DNA of 10,934 bases from Actinomycetota bacterium. GTDB taxonomy: Bacteria > Actinomycetota > Actinomycetes > S36-B12 > UBA10799. This document shows, piece by piece, positions 1 to 6,460 of the stretch. The DNA lies in contig JAUPKM010000204.1 in assembly GCA_030837445.1 (NCBI GenBank), forward strand, positions 1-10,934, read 5' to 3'. The notes under the pieces are model-generated. The model was not told the DNA's origin, did no database searches, and was given only the letters and a program-made list of their open reading frames with translations. How positions within the stretch are numbered: position 1 is the first letter of the stretch; each line of letters starts with the position of its first letter. A program made the translations under genes and the position numbers.

Positions 1-923
1 ACCACTTGGCGACTGACCAGTGGGCGCCCGAACGTCTCCCGTTGGCGTGCCCAGTCAAGGGTGAGTTCGAGGCAGCGCGCGGCGGTCGCGTAGGCGGTGA
101 CAGCCAGTGAGATCCGCTCCACCGCAAAATGGCGGGCCAGTGATCCGAAGCCTTCGCCGGGTCCGGGAGTCAGCAACGCCCAGGCGGGGACCACGACATC
201 GGTGAAGGCCAGTTCCGCGGTATCACTGCAGTGCCAGCCCATCTTCTTCATCCTCGCCGTGACCGAGAAGCCCGGGGTGTCGGTCGGCACTACGAACAAC
301 GCGATGCCAGCCGCCCCCGGGCCAAATGCGCGAGCTGCAACCACCGCGAAGTCGGCCCGCGCGCCGGAGGTGATGTAGGCCTTGGATCCGTTCAGGCGCC
401 AGTGGGTTGCCGCAGCAGGTGCGGTGATTTCGCCGTCGGAGTCGATTGGCTCGGCAGTGGTTCGCAAGCCCCCGACGTCTGAGCCGCCGTCGGGCTCGGT
501 GACCGCCAGGCAGGTGATGGCCCGGCCGGTGAGGGTAGGTCGGATCACCCGGTCCTCGAGTATCCCGGCGTCGGCCGGGTCGCTGGTCAGGTCGGCATCG
601 GTGCGACGACGAGCGGCGGCGTCCACCACATGCGGGATGGAGATGCCGTGCGTGAACAGACCGGCAATCAGCCCGCCGGACCCGCCGCCGGCCAGGATTT
701 CCTCGGTCATCACGACAACGTCGAGCAAGTCGCCGCCGCTACCTCCCACCTCTTCGGGGTAGCTCAGACCGAGCAGTCCGAGGTCGCCAGCGCGCTCGTG
801 CAGACTGCGGGGGAGTTCACCCGCGGCCTCCCAATCGCGCAGCCCGGGGGCGATCTCAGTTTCTGTGAAGGATCTGACCAGGGCCGCCAAGGCCCTCCGC
901 TCCTGGTTGTCGAACTTGTTCAT
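1..923 (-). CDS. Acyl-CoA dehydrogenase, C-terminal part outside the window
   Basis: FAD enzyme predicted to oxidise an acyl-CoA to the trans-2-enoyl-CoA, the first step of beta-oxidation, passing electrons to ETF. The open frame runs from ATG at 923 to the window edge without a stop, giving 307 whole codons of the usual 380-400. The helical N-terminal domain covers about residues 1-130. The family signature AVTEPDGGSDVGG lies at 140-152, followed by the beta-domain stretch WRLNGSKAYITSG (175-187) that contacts FAD. The C-terminal domain begins with VERIS (268-272) and RETFGRPL (295-302). The catalytic glutamate region near residue 370 is not visible, so activity and chain-length class cannot be judged. 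A GAGG element lies a few bases before the ATG. A dyad at 953-969 may control it. The gene follows rarD on the same strand but is separated from it by a hairpin, so it is probably its own transcription unit. The family is certain; the substrate is unknown. Confidence 0.93.
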   Translation of the reverse strand, partial: MNKFDNQERRALAALVRSFTETEIAPGLRDWEAAGELPRSLHERAGDLGLLGLSYPEEVGGSGGDLLDVVVMTEEILAGGGSGGLIAGLFTHGISIPHVVDAAARRRTDADLTSDPADAGILEDRVIRPTLTGRAITCLAVTEPDGGSDVGGLRTTAEPIDSDGEITAPAAATHWRLNGSKAYITSGARADFAVVAARAFGPGAAGIALFVVPTDTPGFSVTARMKKMGWHCSDTAELAFTDVVVPAWALLTPGPGEGFGSLARHFAVERISLAVTAYATAARCLELTLDWARQRETFGRPLVSRQV

Positions 924-952
924 CGGGCCTCATCCTCGAAGGTGGGTCGGAT

Positions 953-969
953 CACCGGTGCGTCCGGTG
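953..969. promoter_or_regulatory. Inverted repeat upstream of the acyl-CoA dehydrogenase, possible operator
   Basis: CACCGG, a 5-nt spacer TGCGT, then CCGGTG form a perfect 6-5-6 dyad about 30 bp upstream of the acyl-CoA dehydrogenase ATG at 923. Its size and place suit a dimeric repressor such as a TetR- or GntR-type regulator of fatty-acid genes. That assignment is inference: no regulator gene is in the window, and a dyad of this length can arise by chance in GC-rich DNA. Confidence 0.3.
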
Positions 970-1014
970 GTCCTTCGTCGGCTACTGGTCCAGAGTGCCA
1001 AACCCGTTGCACTA

Positions 1015-1039
1015 GCTGGTCGGGACCCACCCGGCCAGC
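1015..1039 (-). terminator. Intrinsic terminator-like hairpin after rarD
   Basis: GCTGGTCGGG (1015-1024) pairs with CCCGGCCAGC (1030-1039) over ten positions with one G-U wobble and a 5-nt loop. It begins 25 nt downstream of the rarD stop. No T tract follows on the minus strand, which is common for hairpin terminators in GC-rich actinobacteria. It would end the korA-korB-rarD transcript before the acyl-CoA dehydrogenase gene. Confidence 0.55.
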
Positions 1040-1064
1040 CAATGGCGGCCACCGACATCCTCGC

Positions 1065-1997
1065 TCAACGCCGGCTGGCGTGTCGGAAGGCATCCACGCT
1101 GAACACGGTCAGGGCACACCAGATCACAACGAATCCGGCCCAGGACAGGGCTGACATGTGCTCCGCGAAGACGATCACGCCGAGCAGGAACTGCACCACC
1201 GGCGTCAGATACTGCAGCAGGCCGATACTGGTCAGTGGCAGTCGTACCGCCGCCGCACCGAAGGCGAGCAACGGCAACGCTGTGACCACACCGGCGGAGA
1301 CGAACAGGGCGGTCATCAGACCCGAGTCCAGGAAGTGGCCGCCGTTCGAATTCTCGAGCAGCAGTAGGAAGAGCAGGGCAACCGGCGCCATGAAACTCGT
1401 CTCGACGGTGAGGCTGGGCACGGCGGGCACATCGGCCAACTTCTTGACTAGGCCGTAGAGCGCAAATGAACAGGCCAGCAGCAGACCGAGCCAGGGCGGG
1501 TGCCCGTACCCGAACGTCAACACCACCACGGCCACAGCTGCCAACGCGACCGCGAGCCACTGGGCCCGACGCAGTCGTTCGCCCAAGGCGACGACTCCGA
1601 TCAGCACCGATACCAGCGGGTTGATGAAGTAGCCGAGCGAGGCCTCCACGATGTGTTCATTCAGTACGGCCCAGATGTAGCCGCACCAATTGGTCGCGAC
1701 CAGTAGCGCCGCGGCCAGGAGCAGCCAGCGCTGCCGAGGGTTGGCGTAGGTTCGCCCGACCACCCGCCAGCTTCGGGTGACGGTGACGACGAGCGCCAGG
1801 AATACAAGCGACCACAGGCTGCGATGGGCCACGATCTCGAACGCGCCCGCCGGGGCCAGCAACGGCCAGTAGAGCGGGAACAGCCCCCACATGCCGTAGG
1901 CGAGCAATCCGAAGATCAGCCCGGCCAGGGGTTGCCCTGAAGCTGGCGCGCCCGGCTTGGCCGGGTCGGTGGCGAGGTCGTCGACCGGCGGGGTCAG
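1065..1997 (-). CDS. rarD: EamA-family transporter, RarD type, probable CTG start
   Basis: Ten-TM inner-membrane protein of the drug/metabolite transporter superfamily. The transported substrate of RarD proteins is not established. RarD hallmarks are NWCGYIWAVLNEHIVEASLG, INPLVSVLIG, GERLRRAQWLAV, ALYGLVKK, TALPLLAFGAAA and LLQYLTPVVQFLLGV. The first TM begins near residue 22 and contains AYGMWGLFPLYW. Start choice: the frame stays open upstream into korB, but between the ATG at 2261 and the middle of TM1 it holds no ATG, GTG or TTG. The ATG at 2261 would add 88 arginine-rich residues that are only korB read out of frame. CTG at 1997 gives 310 residues, close to the 296 of E. coli RarD, and overlaps the korB TGA as CTGA, which suits translational coupling. 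The next ordinary starts, TTG at 1907 and ATG at 1892, lie inside TM1. It is the last gene of the korA-korB-rarD operon. The family is near certain; the start is inferred. Confidence 0.9.
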   Translation of the reverse strand: MTPPVDDLATDPAKPGAPASGQPLAGLIFGLLAYGMWGLFPLYWPLLAPAGAFEIVAHRSLWSLVFLALVVTVTRSWRVVGRTYANPRQRWLLLAAALLVATNWCGYIWAVLNEHIVEASLGYFINPLVSVLIGVVALGERLRRAQWLAVALAAVAVVVLTFGYGHPPWLGLLLACSFALYGLVKKLADVPAVPSLTVETSFMAPVALLFLLLLENSNGGHFLDSGLMTALFVSAGVVTALPLLAFGAAAVRLPLTSIGLLQYLTPVVQFLLGVIVFAEHMSALSWAGFVVIWCALTVFSVDAFRHASRR

Positions 1998-3004
1998 GTG
2001 ACGGTCCAGGTGTCCCGCCCTCGCAGCAGCGCCTCCAGGTCGGCTTCGGTCTCTTCCGCGCCAGCCAATTGTGACGTGAAGCCGTCGTTGTAGGTGGGCG
2101 CCTTGACCGAGCGGAAGACGCCGATCGCGGTATTGGCCAACGTCACCGGGTCGGCCAGTTCGGAAAGGGCGAACGCGGCCAGTGGCGATTCGGCCTGCGG
2201 GTCGTGATACACGATGTCCTCCTCGCTGACCGTGTCGGCGGCCGCCACCCGGAAGCCGCACCCCAGGTCGCGGACCACAGCCTTGCGACCTTCATCGAAG
2301 GTGATGGGCTGTCCGGCTTCCAGTCGGATCAGCGAAGCATCCCGGGTCCCCGGATCCTTCAGCGTCGCGAACGCGCCGTCGTTGAAGATGTTGCAGTTCT
2401 GGTAGATCTCCACCAGCGACGCACCCTTGTGTTCACTGGCGGCGCGCAGCACGGAGGTCAGATGTGCACGGTCGGAATCGATTGTTCGGGCCACGAACGT
2501 GGCTTCGGCTCCCAGCGCCAGGGTTACCGGATCGAACGGCCGGTCAATGGAACCGGCCGGGGTCGACTTTGTGATCTTGCCGATGGGGGAAGTCGGTGAG
2601 TACTGGCCCTTCGTCAGCCCGTAGATCCGGTTGTTGAACAGCAGGATCGTGATGTCAACGTTGCGCCGGAGGGCATGGATCAGGTGATTGCCGCCGATGC
2701 TGAGGGCATCTCCGTCGCCGGTGACGACCCAGACGTCAAGATCCGGGCGGCTCACCGACAGGCCGGTGGCGATGGCGGGGGCGCGGCCATGGATGGAGTG
2801 CATCCCGTAGGTCGTCAGGTAGTACGGGAATCGGGAGGAGCAGCCGATACCGGAGACGAACACGATGTCCTCGCGGTTGCGCCCCAGCGAGGGGAGGAAG
2901 CCCTGCACCGCAGCCAGGATGGCGTAGTCCCCGCAGCCGGGACACCAGCGCACCTCTTGATCGCTTTTGAAGTCCTTGGCTTTCAGGGTCACGTCAGTCG
3001 CCAT
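1994..3004 (-). CDS. korB: 2-oxoglutarate:ferredoxin oxidoreductase subunit beta
   Basis: TPP-binding subunit of the KorAB complex, which converts 2-oxoglutarate and CoA to succinyl-CoA and CO2 with reduction of ferredoxin. The 336 residues carry WCPGCGDYA at 20-28 and a TPP/Mg motif from GDGD (96-99) to FNN (123-125). Cysteines 21, 24, 55 (GIGCSS) and 204 (QNCN) match the four ligands of the single [4Fe-4S] cluster in this family. GGNHLIHALRRN (104-115) and IYGLTKGQYSPTS (127-139) are typical of KorB/PorB beta subunits. The ATG at 3004 has an ideal GAGGAGG at 3011-3017 and overlaps the end of korA by 11 nt, so the two are co-translated. The overlap with rarD is 4 nt. There is no attached ferredoxin domain and no delta-subunit gene beside it, so a separate ferredoxin is needed. 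2-oxoglutarate is preferred over pyruvate by resemblance to mycobacterial KorB; the sequence alone does not prove it. Confidence 0.95.
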   Translation of the reverse strand: MATDVTLKAKDFKSDQEVRWCPGCGDYAILAAVQGFLPSLGRNREDIVFVSGIGCSSRFPYYLTTYGMHSIHGRAPAIATGLSVSRPDLDVWVVTGDGDALSIGGNHLIHALRRNVDITILLFNNRIYGLTKGQYSPTSPIGKITKSTPAGSIDRPFDPVTLALGAEATFVARTIDSDRAHLTSVLRAASEHKGASLVEIYQNCNIFNDGAFATLKDPGTRDASLIRLEAGQPITFDEGRKAVVRDLGCGFRVAAADTVSEEDIVYHDPQAESPLAAFALSELADPVTLANTAIGVFRSVKAPTYNDGFTSQLAGAEETEADLEALLRGRDTWTVT

Positions 3005-4847
3005 CGATGGCCTCCTCGATCGCTAATTGCAGTTCGTTGGACTTGAACGGCATCCCCTGCACCTTGCTGATACTTTCCGCCGGCACCAGAAACTTCGCCC
3101 GAAGTAGCAAGGCCAGTTGACCGCTGTTCATCTCGGGCACGATCACCCGGCGGTAGGACCGCAACACCTTGCCGGTATTCGCCGGCAACGGGTTCAGATG
3201 GCGCAGATGGGCCTGCGCGACGGGCCGGCCACCCTTTCGGACGTCTCTGACCGCGGCGCTGATGGGGCCGAAGGTCGAGCCCCAGCCGACCACCAGCACC
3301 TCGGCCTGTTCGTCGGAGTCGACCTCCAACTCCGGCACCGAGATGCCGTCGACCTTGGCTTGCCGCAACCGCACCATTCGCTCATGGTTGAGCGCGTCGT
3401 AGGAGATGTTGCCGCTGCCGTCGGCCTTCTCGATACCGCCGATCCGGTGTTCCAGTCCCGGTGTCCCCGGCACCGCCCAAGGGCGGGCGAGGGTCTCAGG
3501 ATCGCGGAGGTAGGGCCAGAACTCCTCGGTGCCATCGTCGGCAGTGTGATTCATCTTGGTGGCGAACTCGACAGACAGGTCGGGCAGCGAGGACACCGCC
3601 GGGATCCGCCAGGGCTCCGACCCGTTGGCCAGGTATCCGTCCGACAGCAGGATCACCGGAGTGCGGTAGGTGGTGGCGATCCGAACCGCGTCCAGAGCGG
3701 CGGTGAAGCAGTCGGAGGGCGATCGTGGGGCGATGATCGGCACCGGGGATTCGCCGTTGCGGCCATACATCGCCTGCAGGAGGTCGGACTGCTCCGTCTT
3801 CGTGGGCAGGCCGGTGGAAGGGCCACCGCGTTGGACGTCGATGATCAGCAACGGAAGTTCCAGCGACACCGCGAGACCGATGGCCTCCCCCTTCAGCGCC
3901 ATGCCGGGGCCCGAAGTGCTGGTGACCCCCAAGGCGCCGCCGTAGGATGCGCCGAGCGCGGCGCCGATGCCGGCGATCTCGTCCTCGGCCTGGAAGGTCT
4001 CGACGCCCAACCGCTTGTGCTTGGCGAGTTCGTGCAGGATGTCACTCGCGGGCGTGATCGGGTAGGAGCCGAGGAACAGGGGCAGCCTCGCCTGCCGGGC
4101 CGCGGCGATCAGCCCGTAGGACAACGCCAGATTGCCACTGATGTTGCGATAGGTCCCCGGTGGTTGGTGGGCCGGGGAGATCTCGTACTGCACCGCGAAG
4201 TCCTCGGTGGTGTCGCCGTAGTTCCAACCTGCCCTGAGGGCGGCCAGGTTGGCCTTCAGAATCTCCGGTTTGCGGGCGAATTTCTCGGACAGGAAGCGCT
4301 CGGTGCCGTCCATCGGGCGGTGGTACAGCCAGGACAACAGGCCTAGCGCGAACATGTTCTTGGCTCGCTCGGCGTCCTTCTTGCCGATCGCGAAGCCGGC
4401 CAGGGCAGCAACCGTCATCGACGTCAGCGGGACCGGGTGTACCGCGTAGGCGGACAGCGAATCGTCGTCCAGCGGGTTGCTGGCGTAGCCAACCTTGGCG
4501 AGGTTGCGTTTGCTGAACTCGTCAGTGTTGACGATGATGTCGGCTCCGCGAGGCAACTCCCGGAGGTTCGCCTTCAGCGCAGCCGGGTTCATCGCCACCA
4601 GCACGCCGGGGGCATCGCCGGGGGTCAGGATGTCGTGGTCGGCAAAGTGCAGTTGGAAGGCGCTGACTCCCGGCAGGGTGCCGGCGGGTGCCCGAATCTC
4701 GGCCGGGTAGTCGGGCAGCGTCGACAGGTCATTGCCGAACGTCGCGGTCGAGGAGGTGAACTGGTCCCCGGTCAGTTGCATCCCGTCGCCGCTATCGCCG
4801 GCGAACCGGATGATCACGCGATCGACCTTCACGGTCTTCTTTGCCAT
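2994..4847 (-). CDS. korA: 2-oxoglutarate:ferredoxin oxidoreductase subunit alpha (gamma-alpha fusion)
   Basis: Large subunit of KorAB, 617 residues. An N-terminal gamma domain (about 9-205) starts with IRFAGDSGDGMQLTGDQF. It is followed by the pyrimidine-binding alpha domain (about 235-415) with YPITPASD (262-269), AEDEIAGIGAALGASYGG (287-304), TSTSGPGMALKGEA (309-322) and IDVQRGGPSTGLPTKTEQSD (336-355). A C-terminal domain (about 512-612) follows, with VGWGSTFGP (520-528) and VIVPEMNSGQL (568-578). This gamma-alpha fusion is the layout of the mycobacterial enzyme (Rv2455c/Rv2454c in M. tuberculosis, by recollection), which works in aerobes and is linked there to growth on fatty acids. The ATG at 4847 is preceded by GTGAGGT. 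It is the first gene of the operon and faces the NuoB-like gene across 137 bp. All motifs look intact. The 2-oxoglutarate preference is family-based. Confidence 0.95.
   Translation of the reverse strand: MAKKTVKVDRVIIRFAGDSGDGMQLTGDQFTSSTATFGNDLSTLPDYPAEIRAPAGTLPGVSAFQLHFADHDILTPGDAPGVLVAMNPAALKANLRELPRGADIIVNTDEFSKRNLAKVGYASNPLDDDSLSAYAVHPVPLTSMTVAALAGFAIGKKDAERAKNMFALGLLSWLYHRPMDGTERFLSEKFARKPEILKANLAALRAGWNYGDTTEDFAVQYEISPAHQPPGTYRNISGNLALSYGLIAAARQARLPLFLGSYPITPASDILHELAKHKRLGVETFQAEDEIAGIGAALGASYGGALGVTSTSGPGMALKGEAIGLAVSLELPLLIIDVQRGGPSTGLPTKTEQSDLLQAMYGRNGESPVPIIAPRSPSDCFTAALDAVRIATTYRTPVILLSDGYLANGSEPWRIPAVSSLPDLSVEFATKMNHTADDGTEEFWPYLRDPETLARPWAVPGTPGLEHRIGGIEKADGSGNISYDALNHERMVRLRQAKVDGISVPELEVDSDEQAEVLVVGWGSTFGPISAAVRDVRKGGRPVAQAHLRHLNPLPANTGKVLRSYRRVIVPEMNSGQLALLLRAKFLVPAESISKVQGMPFKSNELQLAIEEAIDGD
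3011..3017 (-). promoter_or_regulatory. Shine-Dalgarno of korB inside korA
   Basis: GAGGAGG on the minus strand, six bases before the korB ATG at 3004, lies within the last codons of korA. It is the strongest ribosome-binding site in the window. It fixes the korB start and should keep the two subunits in similar amounts. Confidence 0.8.
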
Positions 4848-4984
4848 CGGACCTCACGAATGCAGGGGTGGATGCTGCGGGGTGCCGTGGCGTCAAGGGA
4901 TCGACCCTGGCTGGACGACTCGGCCTGACCAGTGTAGTTGTGCTTGGCCGCACGGCTGGGAGCGGTCGGGCTAGGGTGCGCAGT
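4848..4984. promoter_or_regulatory. Divergent promoter region between korA and the NuoB-like gene
   Basis: These 137 bp must hold the start signals of both units. For korA the minus strand offers TACACT at 4936-4931 as a -10 box, implying a 5' leader of roughly 75 nt, but no convincing -35 lies 17-18 nt upstream. A TTGACG on the minus strand at 4896-4891 has only ATCCAC at the right distance. For the plus strand see the box at 4972-4977. A short AGGG-ATCGA-CCCT dyad sits at about 4896-4908. No open frame with good codon content was seen here. A shared regulator for both directions is possible but unproven. Confidence 0.4.
4972..4977 (+). promoter_or_regulatory. -10 box for a leaderless NuoB-like transcript
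   Basis: TAGGGT fits the actinobacterial TAnnnT -10 pattern. The GTG start at 4985 lies seven bases downstream, about where transcription should begin, so the mRNA may be leaderless. There is no clear -35 and no good Shine-Dalgarno before the GTG. The call rests on spacing only. Confidence 0.35.
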
Positions 4985-5524
4985 GTGTCGTCGCCGAAGG
5001 TCGAGAGAGCCCTGACCCGGCCTCGCTTGTTCGATACCGAAATCGGTGGGTTGCGGGTTCGGGTGGTACCCCTCGGTTTGGCCTGTTGCGCGGTTGAACT
5101 TTCCGCCGGGATGGCGAATCTCGCCCCAGCGTGCGCACTGGCCCCGGACGGCGCCGTCGAGCCTGACTGTCACGTGTTGGTGGTCGCGGGGACGGTCACG
5201 CATGCGATCGCAGACGATGTGCGAGCGGCCTGGGACTCGCTGCCGGAACCGAGGGTCGCGGTGGCGTTCGGGGCGTGCACGATATCGGGCGGGCCCTACT
5301 GGGACTCGTATTCGGTTCGGCCCGGCCTCGGCGACCTGGTGCCGACGTCTGCGGTTGTGCCGGGTTGTCCCCCCGGCCCGGATACGTTGGCGGCGGCGGT
5401 AGCGCAAGCAGTGGCGGCTGGAGCGGCCGGAGTGGCGGCGCCGACTCCGGTGGCGTCACCCGCGGAGCCGAATTCTCGCTCCGGGGGTCCGAGCTCCCGA
5501 TCGGAGGACAGCGAGGATGGGTGA
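4985..5524 (+). CDS. nuoB: NuoB-like (complex I 20-kDa / NiFe-hydrogenase small-subunit family) iron-sulfur protein
   Basis: In complex I this subunit carries cluster N2 and hands electrons to quinone at the NuoD interface. From GTG 4985 the protein has 179 residues. Cys34 and Cys35 (GLACCAVEL), Cys98 (AFGACTISGG) and Cys128 (VPGCPPGP) match the four N2 ligands. VVAGTVTHAIADDVR and LPEPRVAVAFGAC are further family motifs. Odd points: the segment between the CC pair and VVAGT is shortened and lacks the usual RYDxxRFG and SPRQAD stretches that face the quinone pocket. The last 40 residues are an Ala/Pro/Ser/Glu-rich, probably disordered tail. Alternative in-frame GTGs at 4940 and 4976 exist; 4985 is chosen for its leaderless spacing and because homology starts soon after. 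It overlaps the NuoC-like gene by 8 nt and has no NuoD partner nearby. Membership of the family is sure; a quinone-reductase role is doubtful. Confidence 0.85.
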   Translation: MSSPKVERALTRPRLFDTEIGGLRVRVVPLGLACCAVELSAGMANLAPACALAPDGAVEPDCHVLVVAGTVTHAIADDVRAAWDSLPEPRVAVAFGACTISGGPYWDSYSVRPGLGDLVPTSAVVPGCPPGPDTLAAAVAQAVAAGAAGVAAPTPVASPAEPNSRSGGPSSRSEDSEDG

Positions 5525-6065
5525 AGGGTCGGGCGGAGTGCTACTGGATGTCATCCGGACGGCCGCTGGAGGCTCGGTCTCGGTGGCGGCATCGGGGGCC
5601 GCTGCTGACGGCATCACCTGTCTGGCAGTGGCGGCGAGCCAATGGCCGAAAGGTCTGCTGGCGGCTCGAACAGAGGGTGCTCGGCTCGACTGGATCGGCG
5701 GCACCGATGTCGAAGGCGGGGTCGAGTTGGCTGCGTACCTGTTCACCCCGCGCGACGTTGTGCTGCTGCTGACGAGGATCGACGATGGGGACGTGGCACC
5801 TAGCGCGGTTCAGGTCTACCCGGGCGCCAGTTGGCACCAACGGGAGATTGCCGAGATGTTTGGGCTCGGCTTCGCTGACGGACCCACCGAAAGGCTGTTG
5901 CTACCCGAGACGATCGTCGGGTTCCCGCTCCGGCGGAACTATCCACTGCCGGCACGGTTGGCCAAGCCGTGGCCCGGGGCGGCCGGGCAGGAGTCCCGCC
6001 GCAGACGGGCGAGGATACCCGGCGTGCACCCCGAATGGGCCACCCCGCCCGAGGTGGCGCCGTGA
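5517..6065 (+). CDS. nuoC: NuoC-like (complex I 30-kDa subunit family) protein
   Basis: The 182-residue protein belongs to the 30-kDa subunit family, which docks NuoB and NuoD in complex I and has counterparts in Ech-type hydrogenases. The core signature is WHQREIAEMFGLGFADGP at 106-123, where most homologues have W-x-RE-x-x-DMFGIxFxGHP. It is followed by LLLPE (127-131) and FPLRRNYPLP (136-145). The aspartate of the usual DMFG is glutamate here. The N-terminal half is only loosely like NuoC. A basic, proline-containing tail (about 155-182) extends beyond the usual end. The ATG at 5517 has GGAGG at 5503-5507 and overlaps the preceding gene by 8 nt. The TGA overlaps the next GTG as GTGA. There are no cysteine ligands or TM segments, so it is presumed a soluble scaffold. 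The family assignment is good; the role is inferred from its neighbours. Confidence 0.82.
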   Translation: MGEGSGGVLLDVIRTAAGGSVSVAASGAAADGITCLAVAASQWPKGLLAARTEGARLDWIGGTDVEGGVELAAYLFTPRDVVLLLTRIDDGDVAPSAVQVYPGASWHQREIAEMFGLGFADGPTERLLLPETIVGFPLRRNYPLPARLAKPWPGAAGQESRRRRARIPGVHPEWATPPEVAP

Positions 6066-6460
6066 CCCATCGCCCAGCAGACCCGCCAGCAGACCCGCCC
6101 CCAGACCCGCCCGCAGGACCGCTCACGGGGCCGCGGCGACCGGCGCAAGCCCACGGTGCGATCGCGCTGCAACCGGACGCCTGCACCAGCTGCAACCTGT
6201 GCGTCACGGAGTGCCCGGTGTGGTGCATTGAACTATCCGCCCACACGGAGCGACTCTCGGCCGGCCCGCGCGGTCGGTCGGTCAAAGTCTTGGACGAATT
6301 CAGCATCGATTTCGGTCTCTGCATGTATTGCGGGATCTGTGTCGAGGTGTGCCCGTTCGATGCCCTCGCGTGGGTTCCGGCGCCCGTTTCGGCGGTCGGG
6401 AATCCGGCCAGCCTGGTCGAGGGCATCTCGGAACTCTCCGCTCGCGGGCCTGCCGAGTAG
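6062..6460 (+). CDS. nuoI: NuoI-like 2x[4Fe-4S] ferredoxin-type protein
   Basis: 132 residues with two complete ferredoxin motifs: Cys41, 44, 47, 51 (CTSCNLCVTECP) and Cys87, 90, 93, 97 (CMYCGICVEVCPFDAL). The MYCGICVEVCPFDAL stretch and the roughly 36-residue spacing between motifs resemble NuoI, whose clusters N6a and N6b relay electrons to NuoB. An extra Cys55 follows the first motif. The N terminus is a proline-rich stretch built from a 12-bp tandem repeat (6074-6121), not the helix of canonical NuoI. Start: GTG 6062 overlaps the nuoC-like stop as GTGA, indicating coupled translation. Longer in-frame starts from 5969 lie inside the preceding gene and add no homology. Last gene of the three-gene unit. 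It could be the electron acceptor of KorAB, which has no ferredoxin gene of its own here, or an internal relay to the NuoB-like protein. Either role is inference. Confidence 0.85.
   Translation: MTHRPADPPADPPPDPPAGPLTGPRRPAQAHGAIALQPDACTSCNLCVTECPVWCIELSAHTERLSAGPRGRSVKVLDEFSIDFGLCMYCGICVEVCPFDALAWVPAPVSAVGNPASLVEGISELSARGPAE
6074..6121 (+). repeat. Four in-frame copies of a 12-bp repeat coding PADP-type units
   Basis: The units CCAGCAGACCCG (twice, identical), CCCCCAGACCCG and CCCGCAGGACCG follow each other in phase. They code for PADP, PADP, PPDP and PAGP near the N terminus of the NuoI-like protein. The length of 12 bp means copy-number change keeps the frame. The tract gives a flexible proline-rich arm before the first cluster motif. 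Confidence 0.85.

Noticed and set aside
1998..2261. RarD extended to the ATG at 2261 (398 residues)
   Set aside because: The extra residues are arginine- and glycine-rich, come from korB read in another frame and have no RarD similarity.
3117..4346. Plus-strand open frame of 409 codons opposite korA
   Set aside because: Antisense of an unmistakable KorA. The translation is rich in G, R, Q and H without any domain pattern.
4841..4984. NuoB-like protein begun at the ATG at 4841
   Set aside because: This would start inside korA on the other strand and add about 48 residues with no homology. GTG 4985 is nearer the conserved region and has a -10 box at leaderless distance.
5969..6061. Longer NuoI-like protein starting inside the NuoC-like gene
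   Set aside because: The extension is an out-of-frame reading of nuoC with no ferredoxin similarity. The GTGA overlap at 6062 is a typical coupled start.
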